DNA of 64,000 nt from Brachionus manjavacas. Lineage: Eukaryota > Rotifera > Eurotatoria > Ploima > Brachionidae. Numbering within the stretch: the first letter of the stretch is position 1; the number at the start of each line of letters is the position of its first letter. The position numbers were made by a program, and so were the translations under genes. Under the pieces are notes generated by a model, which saw nothing but the letters and a program-made list of their open reading frames with translations, did not search any database and had not been told where the DNA came from. The stretch lies in the NCBI GenBank assembly GCA_019054805.1, contig JAHQIY010000002.1:682001-746000 (forward strand), written 5' to 3'. Shown here in pieces: positions 31,370 through 43,224 of this stretch.

Positions 31370-33600
31370 TCCCGATTATTTAATTTTTAATTATTTTACT
31401 AATATTTATAAGAGTTAATCAAAAAATTATTTTTATTTGTCAAATTTGTGTAAAAACGATAATTTGAATATTCTAAATCAATATAATTTGTTTGATTTTT
31501 TCTTTTAATTCAATTAGAAAAATTTAATTTCCTAATTCCTTAGTTTTTTTCATAAAAAAAAGTTCAATTAAACTTCAAATTTTCAAATATTATTAAAGAA
31601 AAATTTTAAGCAAACAATCTAAACTTAAAATTAGAGTCCTGGTTATAACTGATTTCGACTAGCTTTAACTCTTAAACAAAAACATTAAAAAAAAACAAAC
31701 TTTTGCAAATTTTACTGTAAGGTTGCTCTCACCAACTGTATTTATTAATCGTTTCAAAAATGAATTTTGAATTAATTTAAAATCTCTAAAAGCTTTTAAA
31801 GAATAGCTTGCTAAAATATTTATAAGTCGTTGTTTGTTTAGTTTTTTAAAACAAGGCTGAATGTTCTTATAATTTGATTTTTTTAACTTAAAATACATTT
31901 TACGTGAGGCTAAATTTATTTTTCTGCTAATAATGAAAAAATGATACTAATTTATTTTTATGATAAAAAAAGAATTAACTGATATATATTAAAAAAATGA
32001 AATTGATATAAAATTTAAAATTCTTGTTAAATCTCTTTTTATTGATTTTCGAATTGTAAAATTAACAAAAGTTCGTCTTCGATTTTGGTAGAGCATTACG
32101 ATCTTTTTCCCAAAGTATGGCAAATAAAAAATCTTTTGACGCCTTGATTTAATTTACCCTTACGCCATTTTCATACCACACTTTTAAGACGCTTACGGCA
32201 ATATCAAAATTGGTAAAGCTAAAAAACCAATATAGTTTCCTGCTGTATTTTTTGGTTGAGATGTTTCCAAATAATCGCCATCGAAATAATCTAAAGTATC
32301 GTAATTTTGAGTTAGCCATAGTATTTTTTTTCTTATATATACAGTACTGCTGTGATAAACTGTTTTTACGAAATTTTACGTGATTTTACGTTAATTTTCC
32401 TAAAATTACTAATTTAAAAAAAAGTAGATTTCCTAAAAATTACTAAATTTTAAGTAATTTTACAAAAATTTAAGAAAATTTTAGCAAATACAAAAAGGAC
32501 TAAAAAAAAATGAAAAAATGGCGATCTTAGGAATTTTTCTCTTTTTTTTTAGAATCTCAATTTTTGACCATGTCTGCCGAGGTTTGATGGACTTGATTTA
32601 ATTTGTTGTTCAGCAACTTAAGATTGAAAGGTCACAGAAGTTGAACTATTTTTACTTATTTAACATTTTAAACGACTTTTTAAAAGTAGATTTTTTTGCT
32701 TAATTTTTTTTAGATATTACACAATTTAATTTAATTTTCTATTCTCTTTTTTTTGTGTCTATGAGGCTAAATTCACTCAAATAAATAAATAGTTATATTT
32801 GCAGTTTTCCAAGTTTACGTTATGTCTCATATTCAAGACTAAGATTCAAAAGATAATTTTTTTCTTTTGGAGAATTTTCAGGTAGATTTTGTAATATTAA
32901 ATTATTTATTCGACCTTGTTCTGATGCTGTATTATCCCTTAATTTTATGACCAAAATCAATTCATTTATGGCAATAGATTCGTTATAAGAGTTCTGTTTT
33001 TTTTCTTCCAAAAAATTTAGGCTTAAAATCAGTTATTTCCTTATCTTTTTCTAAGTTTAGCAAATAATTGTTAGGATGACTAAATACAGATGATAAAAAT
33101 TCAGCCAAATATTTGAAAGAAGTAGATCGAAACATATAAAGAGATAAAAAATCATAAATAAAGAAAATAAAACATTAAGTTAAATTGTAAAGTTTTATTT
33201 AAGTGAAAAAAACATATATTCAATTGAATTAAAAAGATAAAAAAGATAAGCCATTTAATTATTTAAATCATCAAGAATATTTTAATTTGTTAAATTTAAT
33301 TTCAGAAAAAAAAACTAAAATATAATATAACTGTTTAATCTTATGGATTATCCGAATTTCTAAACTTTTGAATCAAATTCCATTTTTTTAATTTTTATAT
33401 GTAGTTTTTTGGATGTAAATATTCAAAAGTTAATTACGGTATTCCCTCGTTCGATTATGCTGCACTACAAGCTATGAAATGCAAATTATAACATCAAATT
33501 AAAATTTTTTTTGCATGGGTGATGAACTTTGATGCATAATCCAAAAGCTGGTAGTTTAACTTATGCTGCAGCATTATTGAACGAGATAATACGGTATAAT
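31370..33600. other. AT-rich spacer with weak ORFs
   Basis: Presumed promoter region of the gene ending at 31,369 in its 5' part; no motif assignable. A - strand ORF at 31,898-31,665 (77 aa) and another at 33,011-32,820 (63 aa) lack recognisable motifs; the first has a faint resemblance to LINE ORF2 tails. A - strand stretch near 32,330-32,190 (LDYFDGDYLETSQP) ends at a GTAAGC and could be an isolated exon. Confidence 0.3.
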
Positions 33601-33820
33601 TATAAGACCCAGTCTAAATTTCGCCTTATTTATATCAATAGAGTCTTCCAATTTTGAAAAAACATTTACCAAATTTTTTATTTGACATTTTCTTTATTTT
33701 GCTTTGAATTTCTGTCATATAAGACCCAGTCTAATTTTCGCCTTATTTATATCAATAGAGTCTTCCAATTTTGAAAAAACATTTACCAAATTTTTTATTT
33801 GACATTTTCTTTATTTTGCA
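33601..33820. repeat. Direct tandem repeat, 117 bp period, two copies
   Basis: TATAAGACCCAGTCTAA starts at 33,601 and again at 33,718, and about 103 bases after each start are nearly identical (one or two mismatches). Non-coding. High identity implies a recent duplication. Confidence 0.9.
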
Positions 33821-33833
33821 TTAATCTGGAGCT

Positions 33834-34300
33834 TTTTGTACTAATTCCAGTCCAAGAATAAAATCGTGGCCTGTGACATTTTTGGTGACAATTAATCTAA
33901 CATTTTTCATTTTTACTTCAAGAGAAATAATAAATTTTTTAAAGAATCAAAACCAGCAATTTTTATTTTTCCGCTACAAGAAAATTAATCTTTTCCTAGA
34001 TTTGTTTCAAATATTGTTTGTGGATCGTGTTTTATATTGTTTTATATTAAAAAGTTTAATACTAATTAATGACATTAGAGCGCCGCTATCGCAAAAATCC
34101 TTTTCCAGAGTATTGTTTAAAACAGCTTGAACAAAAATGTGATTGGAAAAATCTTTACATTGACTCGAATCAACATTTAGAAATTCATCATGTACTGGTA
34201 TTTTCTGCTGTTGGTGTTGCTGTTGTTGATATTAATCCTTTTGTTGAGTTTACTTTTTTGGACTGAAATTATTAAAAAAAAATTATTTCTTATCGTATGG
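33834..34300 (-). pseudogene. Retroelement aspartic protease fragment
   Basis: Minus-strand reading contains IFVQAVLNNTLEKDFCDSGA then LMSLIS (the D-S-G-A catalytic loop, about 34,140-34,050), and after stops GHDFILGLELVQ (about 33,880-33,838, the 'ILGLDxL' flap-end motif of Ty3/gypsy proteases). No RT follows in place, so it is an isolated remnant of a third LTR retroelement. Possibly a gag zinc-knuckle relic upstream (QPNKIQCKPYDK, 34,330), weak. Confidence 0.5.
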
Positions 34301-34329
34301 TTTGCACTGAATTTTGTTAGGTTGTTGTT

Positions 34330-35099
34330 GATACCTTTATGATTTGAATTTTTATTATTCTAAGTTGGCTTTTGTTTTCAATTATTTATTTAGTTAATTT
34401 CTTTTTTATCAACATATTTGTGACACTTGAAATAAATAAATAAAAACAACCAAAATAGAATAAAATTTTGAAAGGCTGGTTCGAAACGGTCGGTACGGTA
34501 CGGCGCAGCTTTTGATATGGTTTTCGTAATCTACCATTAGGGACGTGTCGTTTTTTTAAATCCCCACTGTATTATTAATTTTTTTAACTAAAGGCTTAAC
34601 ATTTAAAGAAAATTGGCTTAATAGCGAATATGCTTTCGATGATCTGCACATTGAGCTGAATGTTCCCAGTTTTTCAAGGGTTCGTATCTTTAATTGAATA
34701 AATAAATAATTGACTCTGCTAGACATAAGGAAACTATCTAATTTATCTGTACACATTTTATATTTAGTCCTAAAGATTTTTTCCAAAATTTTTTTACAAT
34801 TACCGTCCTTTTATTAGGAACAGCATAAATTTGGCGGGTAAATGTTATTTGCAATCATACCAATAAACAGGAAGTCTTTTAAATCAAGCATTTAAGTTTA
34901 TTTTAAAGATGATCTAAAGCTTAAGAAAAATTTTAGGTGAAAAAATGTCTTTATTTAATATTTATTTATTATTTAATTCAAATTAACCTCCATCAGGAGA
35001 AGTAAAGTAAAAATAAAATTAGTTTTGCAAATAAAAAAAAAAAAAAAATAAATTGTAAAAAAAAAAAAAAGAAAATGTATATTTATTTACAGAAACCCC
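34330..35099. other. AT-rich spacer
   Basis: Includes a G/C-richer spot (about 34,480-34,515, GGTACGGTACGG) and a - strand ORF 34,786-34,556 (76 aa, no recognised domain). Two A-runs at 35,033-35,070 border the LINE 3' end. Confidence 0.3.
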
Positions 35100-36870
35100 C
35101 CTGGACCAGAAGGAGTGAACTGATTTAATTTGGTTTTATTAATTCATTTAGAAGTATTTGAAAAGATTTGAATCTTAAGTTATTCAAACAAAGCTCAATA
35201 GAGTCCGAGATTCCGTCACGTAAGTAAAAATGATGCTTAAGATCCAATTTAAGCAGACCAATACTATTTAGCATTTTATCGAGGTATTTATTAGTGAACT
35301 GCATCAAACGCTTGAGATCATTATCAAAGGAGAGGGCAGAACAAATTTTGTTCATTGAAATGTTATTACATAAGTATTTAAATATTTGTGAAGATAAGTG
35401 GTTAAATCCAAATGAACTGATAAAGGACATCTTAGAAAAAAGATAAAGTTGTTCAATCTTAAAGAGTCTAAGAACTTTTAGTATACCAGACATGTGACAA
35501 TTAGATTTTAGCTTAAACATTTGTCTAACAAGATTGTTTTGATTTATGTTTAGAGTTTTGAGTGTTTTGTTGTCCAGTGTTAAGTTTTCAAGACCATAAG
35601 TAAATTGTGAAAGGCAAAATGTTTTGTAAATAAAACTTTTTAAAGTAAGGGAAGCATGGATCATCTTTTTTGACAAAAAAGAGGCTGAGAAGAATGACTT
35701 TTGTACTTGAGTGAATTTGTCCAATGCAAAAGAATTAAAGAATTAAAGTATATGTCTGGGTTGATAACAAATCCTAGATACTCAATGTCATCAACTTTAT
35801 TCAGTTTTTTACCACTCAAAGTGAAGTCGCAGTTAAAGAGAATTGGACCAAATGTAATTATTTTAGATTTGATTGGGTTAAATTTAAGTCTCCATTTTAA
35901 ACCAAAGTTACTACAGATATCCAATAAAATTTGGAGATGACTATCGACTGAGCTAATAAGAATTATGTCATCTGCATAAACAATTATTGAAATATTAAGG
36001 TTATTAAAAATGCCGCCCAAGTTCTTTTCTAAGCATTCTTCGATTAGATCATTTATGAAGATATTGAACAGGAATGGGGATAAGATTCCACCCTGCTTGA
36101 CCCCACATTCAATTTGGAAAATATCAGATAGATTATCATCAAGACAGACTACAGCTTTGGCTGAGTCATAGTATTTTTTTAAAAGTACCCAAAGACAAAT
36201 GTCCATTTTTGGAAGCAGCTTAAAGAAAAGTCCATCTCTCCAAACCTTGTCAAAGGCCTTTTCAGCATCAAGAGAGGCAATCTTGACACCCGATCCTTTC
36301 GACACGTAATTGAGTATGGTTTCTTTAACCACAAAAAAGGCGTGATTACATGAGGTTTTCTTTCTAAAACCGAATTGGTTGTTACTAACTTTATTAAGCT
36401 CAGTTGAGTTGTAAAGGATTAATTTTTCTAAGATTTGTGCTAAACAGTTCGATATAGAAATTGTTCTAACATTATTCAGGTCAGAACTATTTTTTGAATG
36501 GTCTTTGTTAAACCCGGATGGAATATAGTTAAGGTATAATAAGTGATTGAAGAATTCTAGAAGAGTAACGCGTAGCGTAGGGATGTTCCCATGTTTGATT
36601 AGAGAGTAAGACAACATGTCTAGACCGCAGACTGGAGAGTAATCAAGTTTATCTAATATTTTTTTTAAAGTTATCATATCAAAGGTCAGAGTAGAATCAG
36701 AACGGGAGTATGAGTTTAATAGAGTTGATACCTGATTTTTTATGGATATTTGTTCTAGAGATAGGGAGTCTATTAATAGCTTATTCCGAATTTTTTTTCC
36801 ATAATCTAAAGGTATGTGGTATTGTAAAACTTGTATCTCAGATGTAAGCGCTTTTACAATAATTTTTTAA
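35100..36870 (-). mobile_element. LINE with nearly intact reverse transcriptase
   Basis: The RT frame is open from about 36,870 to 35,661: LKKILDKLDYSPVCGLDMLS (N-terminal RT block), NNQFGFRKKTSCNHAFF, VKIASLDAEKAFDKVW (first Asp), ECGVKQGGILSPFLFNIFIN (xKQG block), IVYADDIILISS (YADD), then IEYLGFVI. After one frame change the thumb/C-terminal region runs 35,724-35,125 (199 aa). The 5' end (endonuclease) is missing. K instead of P in the 'xPQG' block and overall spacing fit CR1/RTE-neighbour clades; exact clade not assignable. It lies between the two cysteine-rich paralogs. Confidence 0.85.
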
Positions 36871-37623
36871 AAAAACTTAAAGAAGAATATGGAGTATCAT
36901 TAATGGATATTGGAGAACCCATTTAAGTAGACTCTGTAGTAAAACATTAATGAAGTAGCAGTTTACAAAATTGTCTTGGGTTTTCAATTTATCATGATTC
37001 GAAACTCGCTTTATATTCATCCACTATGATGGAAATATTCAGATATTTTTTCGGTGCTCTTCTTGAATGAGATTTTTGAAGGTCTTTCAGATCAATTACA
37101 GGTGTTGCATCTTTAAGTATTAAAAGGTTAAAAGAAGGAAAGAAAACATTCTATAAACAGTCTATAAACAGTATATTCTTCAAACAGTCTGACAATTATT
37201 GGTACAAAACAAGACCTCTATTGCATTGTCAGCCAAGGGGAAATAGTAATGCAATTATACTAGATTCATAGCTAGCAAAGCTTGAACCTGTTTCAGATGA
37301 ATAAAATTACAATGAACAAAATTCTACCAGCTTTTTTTTTCAAAAAAATTTAATTTGCTGAAACTAAATTCTTCTAATTTTTATTAACGCTTTAATACTT
37401 TTAAAAATCTTTTGCGAATAATCACTTGGTTTTTTTAATTAATATTCAATCACAGGAAGAAATTTACGGCACTAATTTTTATTCTTGACTTGGGTTATAG
37501 TAATCTAAATCACGATTGAAAAAAAATGATTTTATTTTTAATTAAAGAAATTAAATTTTTGAGTTTTTTATGTTATTTTAAAAAAATTAAAAAAACTTAA
37601 TTTATCGATTTTAATACAAAAGA
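36871..37623. other. AT-rich spacer downstream of cysteine-rich gene B
   Basis: No ORF recognised. CAGTCTATAAACAGT-type short repeats at about 37,155-37,190. Confidence 0.35.
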
Positions 37624-40600
37624 TTAAGTATAGCATCTTGGTGTTGCATTCCATGTATGGCAAACATATCCTAAATCTGTTCTACATTGACAATTAATCG
37701 AGCAAAGGCTTCCCCAGGTTCCTTTGTTTACTTTTGAAAATAATTTAAAACAATTTACAACAAAAAAAAAAAGAAATTACTACAAGAACCTCCATTCCAA
37801 TATTGATACCAAAGACATACACAGCGACTTCCTGTATAAGAGTAGCAGTTATTGTTTTGAGTTTGACATCTAAGTCCTAAGTCCATTCGGCATTGACAGT
37901 TGCTAGCACAAGTAACATAGTGACCATATCTTGCAACTAGTTAATAATAAAAATTTTATAAAACCATCTTTATTTAATTGTAAAAATTATTTTTACCACA
38001 TGTCGATCCAGTCCAAAATGCTAAATTTGCACAAATGCATCGAGTATCGGCGAAGTTTGGATTGCAGCCGTAAAAACCTGTATATGCACGACAAGCAAGT
38101 CCTAAATCTTCTCTACATTGACAACTAGTTGAACAAGAGACAAAATTAAAGTATTTTGCGACTTTAAGAATTAAAAAATATCAAAGGAATCAAATAAAAG
38201 CATAAAAATTACCACATGTAGTTCCAGTCCACCTCTGAGTAACAGTTTCACAGAGGCATCTTTTGCCACTTCCAAAATTACCATAGCAAGAATATCCATT
38301 TGTGTAAGCCCAGCATTTTAGACCCAAATTTTCTTTACATTGACAATTAGTGGTGCAATAAACATTTTGGGTTTTTTTATTTACACATTTTTCACCTCCC
38401 CAGTACTGAGTGTTTTGACAGGCACAGGTTCTATCAGGAAAATAATTGTTGTAGCATGTATAAGTATTTTCATAGCTTAGACTTGATAAACCTAAATCTT
38501 TACGACACTGGCAATCAACATTAGTAATCACGTGATTCAATAATTTTGGAACACATGTCGATCCACTCCAATAATCAGTATCAATACAATTGCATCTGGT
38601 TCCAGAATAGCCCGAATAGCAGGATGAGCCTTCACCACTTGAAAGACATTTTAGTTTTTTTGAATGATCACATGGAACTCGCCAGCCATCACATGCCTGC
38701 CCATGCGTCCTCACAGATGCTTTTTTATATATTTTTTAAAAAATCTTTCTGAATAAAAAACTTATTTTTAAAAATACCACATGATGTTCCAGTCCAGTAT
38801 GTTCCTGCACCACATCTAGATAAATATTTTATGATTAATAACGAAGAAAAGAAAGAATTTTACCGGCATATGTAATTTCCAGCAGCTGATCCTTGGCAGG
38901 TTAGGCCAGTTTTACATCGGTAAGTTGTTCCATCACAGTACTGATTTATTCCAACATAATTTTCTTTTTTAATAAAAAATTTAATAGTTTTCCAGTTAAA
39001 TTCGGTGTGAAAAAAAATAATGAAAAAATTTCAGTAAATTTATAAGATTTAAATAATTATTTTTAATACAAATAAAATTAATTCTTGAGATTTCTTTTAA
39101 TATTATTGTCCATGTTTCATTTCATTTTTTTATTGATATACAAACTTTTACTTAAAAATCAACTCAAACTTCTCTATCTTGTAAAAAATCCGATTTTTCT
39201 AACCGTGGCCACGTTTTCCCCTAAATTTGAATCAATTCGATCTTTTGTTTTATTAGAGATGTAACATAAGATAAGATTTTATTCAAATTTTGAATAAACA
39301 AAAAAATTCATGATTCCCGATAAATCTACCTTTTCTTTTAAATTTCAAGAATTTTTTTGGAATTTTCATCACATGATTAGATTTTCACGTGGTATTTTTA
39401 CTTTTATTTTTATTCAAACTAAAAATCAGAATCTAATAAATAACTTACGGCATTTATTTGCTACCCAATATTGCGAAGAGGGACATCTGATAAAAATAAA
39501 TTTCATTCTTTTACTCTATGTCTAAAATTTAAATAAATAACCTGCAAGTTCCGGTCGTGCAGCTAAGCCCAGCGTAATTTTGACACGCTGGATTTGACCC
39601 ACTGCAAGAGTTACTTTCAGGTCGTTTGAATTCTTTTTTTAAAATAAAATAAAAATAAAAATTTCATTGAGCAAAGAAAAAATTCAGTACCACACTTTGA
39701 ATTAGACCAATACATTAGAGGCATACAACTGCAAACTCCTGACAAACATAACAAAGCCAAGTTGTCTTTGCATTCATAATTTTGACTGCATCCAGATCCA
39801 AAGTTTTTTTTTGTCGCTAAAAAAATGTCATTTAATCAAAATTAAATATAAAAATTAAAATAACTAACAACAAATTGTTCCAGTCCAATATCTAGAAGCA
39901 TCACATCTTGAACAAAATTGGATATAAATTTAAAAAAAATGTTTAAACCCCAGAAAAAAGCCCAATACCGGCACTGACCGTAACAAGCTAATCCAAGATT
40001 TTGATTGCATTCCGAATCTAAAGAACAACTGAGCCCGTGACTCAATTTATCAACTTGGTTTGATTTATTTTAAAAAAAAATTGTTATTTTTGGTTGTTAA
40101 ATTACCACATTGATTTCCATTCCAATATCTTGGATATTGACATTCGCATGCTTGCTTGCCGCCAGTATTTAGACAAACTAGTCCATTGTAATCTTGACAT
40201 TGGTAAGTTTGAGTGCACCATGTGTTCACAGTTTGTTTTAATACTTAAAAAGAAAAAATATTAATTTTTTTTATTTTATCTTATTTAAAAGTTAAATATA
40301 CGGCATTTTGTTCCAGACCAATAGTGGTATTCTGCACAACTAAAAGGGAAAATAAATTAGAATTTATTTTGATCATTTAACCCATTTACAATGCCAATAT
40401 GAAAGCCGTGTAAATTAATTGAAGTTAATAATAAATTTAAATTGAAAAATAGTTCAACTAACTAAATAAAAAAAAAGTGGTTTTCTCAGCTTTTTATTTT
40501 TGTAATGTAGTTTTTGTACTAAGTTTTCAAGCCTTTGTTACTGCGCAAAAGGAAAAAAATTTAAAGTTTTTTTGTTATTTTAATATTTTAATGCTGTGCT

Positions 40601-42516
40601 TCTTGACTTTTTTGAAAATTAATGATCAAAAAAAATAATTTTCTTTGATTCTCTTACACAATAAATAGAATTAACAATTATTAATCCTTGTTTATATTAA
40701 TGAAAATGTCAAAAATAAATGCAACGAATAGTATTCAAATACTAAATAATAAGTTAAAATTTGTAAATAAAATTAAGAAAAAATATAAAAAGACAATTAA
40801 AAGAAGCATACAAGCATCGATTGGTCACACAACTTAGTCCATTCTGGGTTTGACATTGAAGCGAATGAGTGCACCAAGTTCCATTAATTTCTTTTAATCC
40901 TTTTTGATTACAAAATATTAAACTTTTGCAGCTAAAAAAAAAGGAAATAAGCTTACTGCATGATCCTTGCAATGACCAGTAATGTGTTGAGGCACACCTA
41001 TTTGAAAAATTAATACATTTTTAATTTTACTTTTTTTGAATCTTAGATTATTGAAATCAAGTTAAATAAAATGAAAGAAACTTACACACATTGATTAGTT
41101 GTCCTATCACAACTCAGTCCTAAAGCTGAATTACAAGAATAAGAATTATCACAATTTAAGCCACTTGAAATTGGTGAGACTATAAAAAAGATAATTTTTA
41201 ATTTTAGAATTTAATTTAGATATGATTAAAAAATATTTTAATTAATATTAATGAATTTATACCACAAAAAGAACTATTCCAGAATCGGCTGCCAGTACAT
41301 GCACAGTACGAGTTTATACAAGAAAGCCCGGTAGTTGTGTCGCACAAAAGCGTAATACTACAATATTCACCGAATGTCATTCTTTTAACTTTTTTTAATT
41401 TAGATTAATATCAAACATAAAATCGTTATCATAAAAGGAAAAATTAAATAATTCAAAAATTCTTTTTTTAAATTTTTTTTGTATAAATTAAAGCTTCAAG
41501 AGCAAGAAATTAATAATATCTTACTGCATTTATTTGTTGACCAAAAATAGTTATCAAGGCATTTACAATTAGTGTCACAATACAATCCTGTGTCACTTGT
41601 ACATTCTTCTGTTGAAGTGCACGCAACCGAAACAGTTTTCTGCGCTTTGCACAGACTTGCAGCAGAATCCCAGTAATTAAATGGTGGACATGTACACTTG
41701 TACGGGTACTGTTCGGTTATATTGCAAATAAGTCCTTGAGATGGATTACAACCTGGTGTGATTCGACATATTCCCAAATAAGATTGAACATCATCACAAT
41801 AGGTTCCATTCCAAAAGTTCAAATTTGGATCCGAACAAATGCATTTGTTGCTTAAACAGAGCAAATTTGTGTTCAATTGACATTGATCATCTGTAGAGCA
41901 TGCTTCGTCATAAAATGATTTTTTTTCTTTTCATTTAAAAAAAAAGTCTTAATAAATGTTTAAACAGAAATTGTACAAAAAAATTCTTACGACAATATGA
42001 GTTTGTATTATCCCACCATCTATCGGTGGTGCATGAACAAACATTTGACAGCTTGTTCAAATCGTACACACATTTTTGGTCACAGCAGCAGTCATTTTCA
42101 TTCGAACATGATATTCCATTCAATTGCTTTGAAACACACTTGAGAAGAGTTCGATTGAAAAAAGTTAAAGAAGTACAATTGCAGTAACCATTCTGGCACC
42201 GAAGCAAAAGGCCTGTTTCACAGTCAGTGTCAAATTTGCACTGGTCACCATAAAATCGCTTTGAGTTAAAACTGCCCAATATTCCAAAATAGAATCCAAT
42301 GGCTACAGCGGTCATAAGAATTGTCAGATTCACAACAATGGCGCAGAACAAAGGGCTTATTAGCAATTTTCTTGAATATGGTTTTGGTATTTCTTTAGTG
42401 GTCTTTACATCGTACTAAAAATTAAATTAGTTCACTTTAAAATAAAATGTTAAAATCTAATTAAATTCTGTTACCTGATATATTGTTTTTTCGCATTTCT
42501 CAAAATTAGGATCCAT
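37624..42516 (-). CDS. Large cysteine-rich type II membrane protein, copy B (20 exons)
   Basis: Same architecture as copy A: exon 1 42516-42475, exon 2 42414-41991, exon 3 41926-41525, small module exons between about 41,390 and 38,780, the large three-module exon about 38,719-38,213, exon 19 37936-37781, exon 20 37730-37624 (stop TAA). Exons 2-18 and most introns are almost identical to copy A. Exon 1 has the same length (14 aa) but differs (MDPNFEKCEKTIYQ against MDSNNEDTKTTIYQ), and the last exon has the same 107 nt length but a different sequence (ends TWNATPRCYT against LFGKACTSLFG). Intron 14 is 485 bp against 1.58 kb in A. Topology and role as for copy A. Exons 4-18 were placed by homology and checked at only some junctions. 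Confidence 0.75.
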
Positions 42517-42920
42517 AAAATTTATACTTTCTTTATTTCTGAATTAATATTATTTTTTTAAATTTAATTATTCAAACGATTTAAATTTTCTACTTATTTC
42601 AAAGTATTTAAATTTTTTTTGTTTTTCTATTCATTTATTTCTTAAGCTTTTTAGCTTGAACAAATTAAGGTTTCTTCAATTTAATGGGTTAACATGTTTA
42701 AGCTAAAAATAATGAGAAAACTTGCTATATTTTTGGGTTTCAGAATCTATACAAAGTTATTAATTTTAAAATATAATTCATTATTCTATTTTACTAATTA
42801 AATTAAAAAAAAAATTAAAAAAATCACTGATTAATATCTCTAATCATAAACTTTAGCCAGGCATATTAAATTTGGGTATAATAATCTCCGTCAGACTCAA
42901 TAAATCTTGATTATTTTTTT

Positions 42921-43096
42921 ATAAAATTAAAATTTCTTTAAAATTATTGAAATTTTTTTTTTTTATAAAATTAAAATTTCTTTAAAATTATTGAAAATTT
43001 TTTTTTTTATAAAATTAAAATTTCTTTAAAATTTTTGAAAATTTTTTTTTTTATAAAATTAAAATTTCTTTAAAATTATTGAAAATAATTTTTTTA
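42921..43096. repeat. Minisatellite, 44 bp unit, four copies
   Basis: Unit ATAAAATTAAAATTTCTTTA.. starts at 42,921, 42,965, 43,009 and 43,053, exactly 44 bases apart, with only a few substitutions and varying T-run. Non-coding. Confidence 0.95.
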
Positions 43097-43129
43097 TTAA
43101 ATTAAATTTTTCGCAAGATTTAAACAATT

Positions 43130-43224
43130 CTGTCCTTCCTCACTAATCCGCAAAGTAACTATCAGAGAACAAGTGTTAAAAGTACCACCTTCTGTCTCAA
43201 ATTGGAAAAAGCTGTATAAATGCC
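43130..43224 (+). pseudogene. SNW1: SNW1 gene fragment (pseudogene)
   Basis: About 95 bases matching the intact SNW1 gene at 50,314-50,413: CCGCAAAGTAACT, then TCAAATTGGAAAAA. In frame it reads RKVT.. then PPSVSNWKK, corresponding to KVTVKEQQEW and PPCVSNWKN of the real protein. It carries a small deletion and several substitutions, lacks everything before and after, and sits about 6.5 kb upstream of the parent gene on the same strand, just after the minisatellite. Confidence 0.75.

Noticed and set aside
32820..33011. 63-codon minus-strand ORF
   Set aside because: Low-complexity charged sequence without homology signal; compatible with chance or a decayed gag.
34488..34515. GGTTCGAAAC resembling a tRNA B box, followed by GGTACGGTACGG
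   Set aside because: No A box or cloverleaf could be drawn around it, so no tRNA or tRNA-derived SINE is claimed.
42921..43096. CRISPR-like array
   Set aside because: The 44-base units are contiguous, with no spacers, in a eukaryotic AT-rich region; it is a minisatellite.
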